This document shows positions 8,298 through 14,437 of a DNA stretch of 38,576 bases, in pieces. Position numbers and translations under genes: made by a program. The notes beneath the pieces are model-generated. The model was not told the DNA's origin. It was given only the letters and a program-made list of their open reading frames with translations, and searched no databases. The stretch spans positions 34,450-73,025 of the forward strand of contig JBBDRM010000139.1 of assembly GCA_040905475.1 (NCBI GenBank), written 5' to 3'. The stretch's first letter is position 1. Each line of letters starts with the position of its first letter. The DNA comes from Actinomycetota bacterium (GTDB taxonomy: Bacteria > Actinomycetota > AC-67).

Positions 8298-9526
8298 GAC
8301 GTCCTCCCTTTCCGGGGTTGGTCGGGTCCGTCGCCTTGGCTCGGGCGACCGTGGACCGGCTTGCGTTCTGCGAGTGCAGCGCGATCGACGGCGTCGCCGC
8401 CGAATCGCCTGCGTAGCGTATCCATCGCACGGTCCGCGGTGCGCCAGCGGTCGGGCCGCTCTCCCATCCGAAGCTGCTCCGATATCCCGCCGGAGACGAG
8501 CCCCGTGGCCGCAACCCCGAGGAGTCGGATGCGCGGCCGCGCCAGGGAGAGCCGTCCGTAGAGGTCGTGCGCCGTCGCAAAGAGCTTCGCGGCCGCGTCC
8601 GTCGGCGTCTCGAGGGTCCGCGAGCGCGTGATGGTGCTGAAGTTGGCGAAGCGGACCTTGAGCGTGACGGTGCGCGCGGACAGCCCGGCGGCGCGAAGAC
8701 GGCCGGCAACCCGTTCTGCGAGTCGCAGGATCTCCCGCTTGATGTCCGCGAGGGCGTCCAGGTCGCGATCGAAGGTCTCCTCGGCCGAGACCTGCTTGGC
8801 AGGCTCGTGCGGGACGACGGAGCGGTCGTCGACGCCGCGGGCCAGGTCCTGGAAGTGGGCGGCCGGCCCCGGGCCGAGCGCACGCGCCAGGACGCCTGCG
8901 GGCAGTGCGAGCAGGTCCGCCACGGTTCGCACGCCGAGCCGGTCGAGCGACGCAGCGGTTTGCTCGCCTACGCCCCAGAGATCCTGAACCGGGAGCGGGT
9001 CGAGGAACGCGCGGATCCCGCCGGCGGGAACGACGACGACCCCACTGGGCTTCGCGTGCGCGCTCGCCAGCTTGGCGAGGAGCTTGTTCGGCGCGACGCC
9101 GACGGAGCAGTCCAGGTGCCGCTCGCTCCGGACGCGTTCCTTGATCCGATGGGCGATCTCCTCGGGTGAGCCGAACATCCGGCCTGCTCCCGTGACGTCG
9201 AGGAACGCCTCGTCGAGCGAGACCGGCTCCACGAGCGGCGTGAAGGAACCGAGCAGGGCCATCACGCGATCGGACTCCGCCTTGTATCGCTCGAAGTCCG
9301 GCGGCACGAACACCAGATCTGGACACAGGCGGCGCGCGCGGACGCTGGGCATCGCGGAGCGAACCCCGAACGCGCGAGCCTGGTACGAGGCGCTCATCAC
9401 CACCCCACGAGGGCCGGCTGCACCGACGGCGATCGGCTTGCCGGCAAGGGTCGGATCGTCCCGTTCCTCGACGGATGCGTAGAAGGCATCCATATCGACG
9501 TGGAGGATCGGCTCGTCCGGGACCAT
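8294..9526 (-). CDS. dinB: DNA polymerase IV (Y-family translesion polymerase)
   Basis: Translesion DNA polymerase of 410 residues. The palm catalytic motifs are intact: HVDMDAFYASVE near residues 9-20 and SLDEAFLD near residue 103. The helix-hairpin-helix thumb region (DLWGVGEQTAASLDRLGVRTVADL) and the little-finger domain with LKVRFANFSTITRS follow. The tail after about residue 360 is polar and may carry a clamp-binding segment, though none is obvious. The ATG at 9526 is 7 nt after the dnaE2 stop and has an AGGAG site that overlaps that stop; the longer open frame upstream is antisense or shadow. It is co-transcribed with dnaE2, which suggests joint action in damage tolerance. Confidence 0.95.
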   Translation of the reverse strand: MVPDEPILHVDMDAFYASVEERDDPTLAGKPIAVGAAGPRGVVMSASYQARAFGVRSAMPSVRARRLCPDLVFVPPDFERYKAESDRVMALLGSFTPLVEPVSLDEAFLDVTGAGRMFGSPEEIAHRIKERVRSERHLDCSVGVAPNKLLAKLASAHAKPSGVVVVPAGGIRAFLDPLPVQDLWGVGEQTAASLDRLGVRTVADLLALPAGVLARALGPGPAAHFQDLARGVDDRSVVPHEPAKQVSAEETFDRDLDALADIKREILRLAERVAGRLRAAGLSARTVTLKVRFANFSTITRSRTLETPTDAAAKLFATAHDLYGRLSLARPRIRLLGVAATGLVSGGISEQLRMGERPDRWRTADRAMDTLRRRFGGDAVDRAALAERKPVHGRPSQGDGPDQPRKGRTS

Positions 9527-9533
9527 CAGGCTC

Positions 9534-12500
9534 CTAGGCTCCGGCGGATCCTGAGCTCGCATGCCACAGCTTCCGCGGAGCGTCCTCGGTGGGCGCACGG
9601 GTCGGCAGCGGGCGCACGGCCGCGGGGCGCGGCCGTGCCGGCGACAACGGGGCCCGTTTCTGCTCCCGGGCGAGGCGACGCCGTTCGCGCTCGTAGGCCT
9701 CGATCTCCGCCACGCCCTCCTCCCACAACGCGGGGACGTCGAGCGTGCCATCCCGCTCCGCCCGCGCCAAGGCCGCGAGGTCCCAGGCGCGCTCGCAGTT
9801 GATCGACACGCCGCGCGCGCCGGTCTTGTGCAGCGTGCCCCGCGCGACGATCAGCCACGAGTGGAAGATCGTCCATGCGCAGTGCTCCTGCACGCTCTCG
9901 AACACCGTGACGTCGACGAGCCCGGTCGCGTCGTCGAGCGTCAGGAAGATGATCCGCTGCCCGGATCGAACAGCCGGTGTCTGCGATGCCACCTTCACTC
10001 CGGCGACCATAACCCGCGCCCCCTGCCGCCGCCCCCGCACGTCGGCGGCTCGCGTCACCCCGAGCCGCTCGATCAACCGATCGTAGAAGGACACCACATG
10101 CCGGCTGACGTCGAGCCCGGTGACCTCGAGCTCCGCCCGCACCCGCTCCGCCTCCGAGTACGGCCGCAACCCGAAGGAGAGGAACGGCTCCTCCACTGCG
10201 AACTCCACCTGAGTCTTCTCCGGCTTGGGCGCCGCCTTCTCCCACAAGTCCTTCACCTGAAGGAGCAGATCCCGCCGCCCTCCGAACCCATCGAGCGCCC
10301 CCACATGGATGAGGTTCTCCACCGTCGGCCTCGAAAGCTTCGTCCGCCGGCACAGATCGACCAGACCGCCGTACGGCCGGGTCCGGTTGCTCAAGATCGA
10401 CTCGATCTCCCCCGCCGAGATCCCGTCGACGTGCATGAACCCGATCCGCACGCTCAGCTCGTGGTCGGGCGCTGCGCTGTACTCGACGGTGTACTCTCGC
10501 GCGCTGGCGTTGATGTCGAGCGGCAAGATCGGCACCTGCTCGTGCCGTGCGTCGTCGAGGATCGCCCTACGCGGATACATCCCCGGCTCGTGCGTGAGTA
10601 CCCCCGCGTAGAAGGCCGCCGGATGGTTCGCCTTGAGCCAGGCGGATTGGTACGTCGGGACCGCGAAGGCTGCCGCGTGCGCCTTGCAGAACCCGAACGC
10701 CGCGAAGGAGGCGACCTCGTGCCAGACCGGATCGATCTCGTTGCGAAGCCAGCCGCGCTCGAGGCCGCGCTCGTAGAACCAGTCTTTGATGGCATCGATC
10801 TTGTCCTCGTCGGAGAGCTCGCGGCGAACCTGGTCTGCGTATCCAAGGTCGACGCCGGTGACGGCGGAGATCGCGAGCATCACTTGCTCGTGGAAGACGA
10901 TCACGCCGAACGACTCCTGCAGGAAGGCGCGCATGGCCGGGTGGGAGTAGACGGGGTTGGCGAAGCCGTGCCGGCGGTTCAGGTACGGGCCGATCATGTC
11001 GCTTTGGACGGGACCCGGCCGGAACAGCGAGATGTCGATGATCAGGTCTCGCCACCACGTCGGCTGGAACTTGCCGAGCAGCTCACGCTGGCCCGGAGAT
11101 TCGATCTGGAAGCAGCCGAGCGTACGCGAGGCGCGGATCAGCGCGAAGGTGCCGTCGTCGTCGCGCGGGATCTGATCGAGGTCGACGCGCTCCCCCGTCG
11201 TGCGCTCGATCTCGCCTATCGCATGCGTCATCGTGGAGAGCATCCGGATACCGATCACGTCGAGCTTGAGGAGGCCGAGCGCCTCGACGTCGTGCTTGTC
11301 GAACTGGATCATCCGGAAACCGTTCGCCGATCGCTCGAGCGGCGAACGCGTCACGAGGTCGTCGGGCGCGATGAGTATCCCCGAGGGATGCAGCGCCATG
11401 TGGCGCGGGAACGAGTCGAGGCGCTCGGCGACCGAGAACAGCAGATCCAGCTGCCCACGAGCGAGGCTCGTGCGTTTCAGCTCCGGGAGATGCTCGAGTG
11501 CGGCGCGGATCTCGCCGGCGTTGGTGTGCGGGAAGGACTTCGCAACGAGGTCGACCTCGCCCTCGGGGTAGCCGAGCGCCTTGCCGACCTCGCGGATCGC
11601 GCCGCGCGCGCGGTAGGTGTCGACCATCGCGACGCACGCGACCTGGTTCTCGGTGAACGAGGAAAGGATGTCGGTGTAGACGTCCTCTCGGCGGGCGCTC
11701 TCGACGTCGAGGTCCACGTCGGGCAGCTCGTTGCGGTATGGGTTCACGAAGCGCTCGAAGAGCAAGTGATGCTCGAGCGGGTCGACCTCGCTGACGCCGG
11801 TGAGGTAACAGACGAGGCTCCCCGCCGCCGAGCCACGGCACGCGACCCGGATGCGTTTGGCTTTGATGCGCTCGACGATGTCGGCGACGGTCAAGAAGTA
11901 GCCGGCGAAGCCGAGCTTCGCGATCATCGCGAGTTCGGAGTCGATCCGGTCGCGCAGCACCTTGTCCGGCTCCAGGCCGCGGCGGGCGACGCCGTCCCAG
12001 CAGCGCCGCGCGAGCAACGAGTTCGCGGAGACGCCGCGCGGGAGCGGGTAGTGCGGGAGATGGAGCTGCCCGAGGCCGATGTCGGCTTCGCACGACTCGG
12101 CGATCCGTGCGGCGTTCGCGATCACGTCCGGACGACTTCGGAAGAGGACCGTCATCTCCCGCGGGGATTTCAGGTAGGCCTCGGCGTTGGTGTTGTCGCG
12201 ATGATGCGCGGCGAGCGGCACGAGCTTGCGCATCGCGTCGAGTGTGTCGGCGAGGAACGCGTCGGCCGGCGCGAGCGTTCGCGCGCCGTTGGTCGCCACC
12301 GCCGGGATGCGGCGGGCGTCGGCGAGATGGAGCAGACGCTGCACCTCGAGCCCCGAGCCCGGCTCGAGCCAGTTGCGCACCTCTATAGAGAGGAGTCGCC
12401 CGAACACCTCGAGCCAGGGGCGCGTGGCCGTGTCGGCGTCGTCGAGGCGCCCCGCGATGGCGAGGCGGCCGGCTTCCGAATCGGGGCCGAGCATCGCGAA

Positions 12501-12878
12501 CAGGCCGGCAGCGTGCTCGGCGATGTCTTCGAAGGAGTCGCATGGGTCGCCGCGCTCGCCGCGCATGTGCGCCGCGGTGAGGATCCGGCACAGGTTCGTG
12601 TACCCGTCCTGCGTCCGCGCGAGGAGCGTGACCGTCTGTCGGTTACCCGGTTGCGCGGTTTCGACGGTAAGGCGCGTCCCGAAGATCGGCTTCACGCCGG
12701 CGATCCCGCACGCTTGCGCGAACCGGACCGCGCCGTAGAGGCCGTTCGTGTCGGTGATCGCGACCGCGTCCATGCCGAGGTGGCGCGCGGCCGCGGCGAG
12801 CTCTTGGGGCCGGATCGCACCCTCGCGCAGCGAGTAGGTCGTCCGGACCGACAGATGCGCGAACCGCGCGCCCTTCAT
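9534..12878 (-). CDS. dnaE2: Error-prone DNA polymerase III alpha subunit, DnaE2/ImuC type
   Basis: C-family polymerase of 1114 residues. The N-terminal PHP domain starts HLSVRTTYSLREGAI, where the usual His-X-His metal pair is not kept. The polymerase core has the CRGSAAGSLVCYL motif, catalytic aspartates in PDVDLDVE, and a third in LLKLDVIGIRML. The segment GFCKAHAAAFAVPTYQSAWLK and the following GMYPRRAILDDAR are typical of DnaE2 rather than replicative DnaE. An OB-fold (about residues 930-1010) ends the protein. It begins 57 nt from the divergent tRNA-like gene. No ImuA or ImuB gene is visible; dinB follows directly instead. Expected to be damage-inducible, but no perfect LexA box lies directly upstream, only a GTTCG half-site. 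Confidence 0.92.
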   Translation of the reverse strand: MKGARFAHLSVRTTYSLREGAIRPQELAAAARHLGMDAVAITDTNGLYGAVRFAQACGIAGVKPIFGTRLTVETAQPGNRQTVTLLARTQDGYTNLCRILTAAHMRGERGDPCDSFEDIAEHAAGLFAMLGPDSEAGRLAIAGRLDDADTATRPWLEVFGRLLSIEVRNWLEPGSGLEVQRLLHLADARRIPAVATNGARTLAPADAFLADTLDAMRKLVPLAAHHRDNTNAEAYLKSPREMTVLFRSRPDVIANAARIAESCEADIGLGQLHLPHYPLPRGVSANSLLARRCWDGVARRGLEPDKVLRDRIDSELAMIAKLGFAGYFLTVADIVERIKAKRIRVACRGSAAGSLVCYLTGVSEVDPLEHHLLFERFVNPYRNELPDVDLDVESARREDVYTDILSSFTENQVACVAMVDTYRARGAIREVGKALGYPEGEVDLVAKSFPHTNAGEIRAALEHLPELKRTSLARGQLDLLFSVAERLDSFPRHMALHPSGILIAPDDLVTRSPLERSANGFRMIQFDKHDVEALGLLKLDVIGIRMLSTMTHAIGEIERTTGERVDLDQIPRDDDGTFALIRASRTLGCFQIESPGQRELLGKFQPTWWRDLIIDISLFRPGPVQSDMIGPYLNRRHGFANPVYSHPAMRAFLQESFGVIVFHEQVMLAISAVTGVDLGYADQVRRELSDEDKIDAIKDWFYERGLERGWLRNEIDPVWHEVASFAAFGFCKAHAAAFAVPTYQSAWLKANHPAAFYAGVLTHEPGMYPRRAILDDARHEQVPILPLDINASAREYTVEYSAAPDHELSVRIGFMHVDGISAGEIESILSNRTRPYGGLVDLCRRTKLSRPTVENLIHVGALDGFGGRRDLLLQVKDLWEKAAPKPEKTQVEFAVEEPFLSFGLRPYSEAERVRAELEVTGLDVSRHVVSFYDRLIERLGVTRAADVRGRRQGARVMVAGVKVASQTPAVRSGQRIIFLTLDDATGLVDVTVFESVQEHCAWTIFHSWLIVARGTLHKTGARGVSINCERAWDLAALARAERDGTLDVPALWEEGVAEIEAYERERRRLAREQKRAPLSPARPRPAAVRPLPTRAPTEDAPRKLWHASSGSAGA

Positions 12879-12894
12879 CGCGATTCACGCGAAC

Positions 12895-12922
12895 TTGCTA
12901 GCACACGTTGAGCCGATACGGT
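12895..12922 (+). promoter_or_regulatory. Candidate promoter of the tRNA-like transcript
   Basis: TTGCTA (12895-12900) and TACGGT (12917-12922) with a 16-nt spacer. Transcription would start near 12929, 6 nt before the mature tRNA 5' end. Both boxes are imperfect, so this is a moderate prediction. Confidence 0.4.
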
Positions 12923-12934
12923 CGCTGAGGCGGT

Positions 12935-13007
12935 GGGCCCGTGGTGTAAAGGACAGCACACGACTCTGACTAAGTTCGAGGTGGCGGTTCGAATCCGCCC
13001 GGGCCCA
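12935..13007 (+). tRNA. tRNA-like gene, anticodon read as GAC (Val) but atypical
   Basis: A 73-nt cloverleaf can be drawn. The acceptor stem is GGGCCCG/CGGGCCC (7 perfect pairs), the D arm is GTGT/GCAC with an 8-nt loop, the T arm is GGCGG-TTCGAAT-CCGCC (perfect), and the discriminator is A. CCA is not encoded. The D arm is of the bacterial tRNA-Gln type. With the anticodon loop set to seven bases (CTGACTA), the anticodon is GAC, which would be valine. However, position 37 is T, the anticodon stem has a C-C mismatch at its base (or a bulged T), and CTG lies one base away from the right place. It may be a functional but divergent tRNA, a decayed tRNA-Gln, or a tRNA-like domain of a larger RNA. 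Confidence 0.65.
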
Positions 13008-13146
13008 CCCCTCCTATCGAGGAGGGACCCCCGCCGGGACGGCCAACCAGAGATAACCGTCCCGCCATCCGGCACTTGACCAGTAGCCTTCCGCGAGCGA
13101 GGATAGACGTGCTTAGTCAGAGTCGCGTGTCCGATACACCACGGGC
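12937..13146. repeat. Imperfect inverted repeat: tRNA 5' half facing a copy of itself
   Basis: The left arm is the 5' half of the tRNA-like gene and the right arm is its reverse complement. Matching blocks are 12937-12948 with 13135-13146 (12 nt), 12951-12955 with 13128-13132 (5 nt), and 12961-12974 with 13112-13125 (14 nt), separated by two mismatches and a short indel. The right copy has D-arm and anticodon sequence but no T arm or 3' acceptor strand, so it is not a second tRNA. A transcript running through the locus could fold the two arms together into about 31 pairs, in competition with the cloverleaf. Confidence 0.85.
13009..13063 (+). other. Two hairpins directly after the tRNA-like gene
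   Basis: CCCTCCT (13009-13015) pairs with AGGAGGG (13020-13026) around an ATCG loop, starting two bases after the tRNA discriminator. GGGACGG (13036-13042) pairs with CCGTCCC (13057-13063) around a 14-nt loop. Neither is followed by a T tract, so they look like structural or processing elements rather than classical terminators. Confidence 0.6.
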
Positions 13147-13152
13147 ATGAAG

Positions 13153-13184
13153 GAGGAGCGGGGACACCCGCTCCTCTTGTTTTT
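13153..13184 (+). terminator. Strong intrinsic terminator of the tRNA-like transcript
   Basis: A perfect 10-bp stem, GAGGAGCGGG (13153-13162) with CCCGCTCCTC (13167-13176), loop GACA, followed by TTGTTTTT. The T tract is on the plus strand only, so it ends transcription from the tRNA side. It lies 7 nt after the inverted half-tRNA, which places that copy inside the same transcript of about 250 nt. Confidence 0.85.
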
Positions 13185-13204
13185 CCGGCGGCGCGCACAA
13201 CGCG

Positions 13205-13498
13205 TCAGTCCCATACGCGGAAGAGGCTCCACGTGCCTTTGCGGAGATCGTGGCTCAGCTCGTACGTGCCCGGCGGCACACCCTTATTTTCAGATTGTGC
13301 GTCGACGCGCCAGATCTCGCGCGCGTCTCCTCTCGCCCACGGCTGCGCCACGTCTCCCGTGGGTTCCCACCACCCCGTCGCCTCGCGCCAGCGACACAGA
13401 ACCTGCCGGACGTAGTAGCGCTTGCCGCGCCACCAGAACGCCTCGATCGTTCCCTCGGGCGCTTCGACGTCGGCGGGTTCCTCGTAGCGTTTCGACAT
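13205..13498 (-). CDS. DUF6504 family protein
   Basis: Small protein of 97 residues with the DUF6504 pattern: an aromatic and basic core (EAFWWRGKRYYVRQVLCRWRE at about 19-39), a WW pair, a central REIWRVDA strand, and a C-terminal YELSHDL...WSLFRVWD. From general knowledge, actinobacterial DUF6504 genes are often found next to Y-family or DnaE2-type polymerases, and here dnaE2-dinB lies just downstream on the same strand. The start has a GGTGG site. A near-ideal SOS box sits about 70 bp upstream. A damage-response role is likely; the molecular function is unknown. Confidence 0.85.
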   Translation of the reverse strand: MSKRYEEPADVEAPEGTIEAFWWRGKRYYVRQVLCRWREATGWWEPTGDVAQPWARGDAREIWRVDAQSENKGVPPGTYELSHDLRKGTWSLFRVWD

Positions 13499-13567
13499 CT
13501 CGCCACCCGGGGACGCCGCGACGGACCTCGTAAGTAGGCCTGGGCCGCAGGCTCGTCCCCTATCATG

Positions 13568-13587
13568 ACTCGAACGTATGTTCGAGT
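13568..13587. promoter_or_regulatory. LexA-type SOS box (TCGAAC-N4-GTTCGA)
   Basis: A perfect 8-bp dyad, ACTCGAAC-GTAT-GTTCGAGT. Its core at 13570-13585 matches the actinobacterial/Gram-positive SOS consensus exactly. It lies between the divergent DUF6504 gene (start 70 bp away) and the ABC exporter gene (172 bp away). The distance and the polymerase context favour control of DUF6504. An effect on the exporter is possible, because TATGTT inside the box could serve as a plus-strand -10. Confidence 0.8.
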
Positions 13588-13759
13588 GAGAGGTTCACGA
13601 TACGCCCGGCGCGAGCGAGCCGTCAAGGGGGAGCAAGCGCGCGTCCGGAAGAGGTGTTTTCCGGCTCGCGGTGTCATCCCGTTTGCGCCTAGCCTGGGGC
13701 CGCCGCTCCCCTCTGGGAGGCGGCGCGGGAAAGTCGAGCGACCAGGGGGAGATCCGATC

Positions 13760-14437
13760 GTGGACGCCATCGTTCGTGCCACAGGCGTGCGCAAGGTGTA
13801 CCGAAGCGGGGCCGAAGTCGAAGCCCTCCGCAAGATCGATCTGGACGTGACCCGGGGTGAGATGGTCGCGATCGTCGGGCCTTCCGGTTCCGGCAAGACC
13901 ACGCTCCTCAACTGCCTGTCGGGGCTCGAGCGCATCGACGAGGGTGAGATCCTCATCGACGGCACCGATCTCGCTTCGATGAAAGACGATCCGCGAACGG
14001 AGTTCCGCGCCCGATCGATGGGCTTCGTATTCCAAGCCTTCAACCTCCTTCCGGTTTTGTCCGCGGTGGAGAACGTCGAGATCCCGCTGCTCCTCATCGG
14101 CACCGGTGCGCGAGAGGCACGCAAGCGCGCGCTCGAAACGCTCGAGCAGGTCGGGCTCGCCCCGCGCGCCGACCACCGCCCCGATCAGCTCTCCGGCGGC
14201 GAGCAGCAGCGCGTTGCGGTAGCCCGGGCGCTCGTTCACAAACCCGCGGTGGTTTGGGCGGACGAGCCGACCGGCAACCTCGACTCGGAATCGTCGGCTT
14301 CGGTGATGGAGCTCTTCCGCTCGCTCAACCGAGACGGCCAGACGATCGTCATGGTGACGCACGATCAGCGGATCGCCGCGCAGGCTTCGCGGACCATCGC
14401 GATGCGCGACGGCTTGATCGAGAGCGACACGCGATGA
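13760..14437 (+). CDS. ABC exporter ATP-binding protein, LolD/MacB type
   Basis: ATPase of 225 residues that pairs with an FtsX-type permease. It has Walker A at 40-47 (GPSGSGKT), a Q-loop in [13 protein letters not shown], the signature LSGGEQQR at about 144-151, Walker B VVWADEP followed by the D-loop GNLD, and the H-loop VTHD. The FNLLP and ENVEIPL segments are typical of the LolD/MacB group. The GTG at 13760 is chosen because GGGGGAG lies 8 nt upstream and homologues begin here; the open frame starts 65 codons earlier without family sequence. Its stop overlaps the permease start as ATGA. A hairpin in the 5' region (about 13700-13725) is of unknown use. Confidence 0.93.
   Translation: MDAIVRATGVRKVYRSGAEVEALRKIDLDVTRGEMVAIVGPSGSGKTTLLNCLSGLERIDEGEILIDGTDLASMKDDPRTEFRARSMGFVFQAFNLLPVLSAVENVEIPLLLIGTGAREARKRALETLEQVGLAPRADHRPDQLSGGEQQRVAVARALVHKPAVVWADEPTGNLDSESSASVMELFRSLNRDGQTIVMVTHDQRIAAQASRTIAMRDGLIESDTR

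Noticed and set aside
9561-12911. Open frame of 1116 codons on the plus strand opposite dnaE2
   Set aside because: It is the antisense shadow of a clearly recognised polymerase. Its sequence is rich in Arg, Glu, Val and Leu without domain motifs, as expected from a high-GC third-position bias.
13112-13146. Second complete tRNA on the minus strand
   Set aside because: Only the 5' half is present; no T arm or 3' acceptor strand can be found in the following 80 nt.
12935-13184. tmRNA or integrase attachment site at the tRNA
   Set aside because: No tag-peptide frame or tmRNA-like ends, and no integrase gene. Duplication after integration would copy the 3' end in direct orientation, not the 5' half inverted.
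12875-13198. Open frame of 107 codons on the minus strand across the tRNA-like locus
   Set aside because: It covers the cloverleaf and hairpins and has no protein-like sequence.
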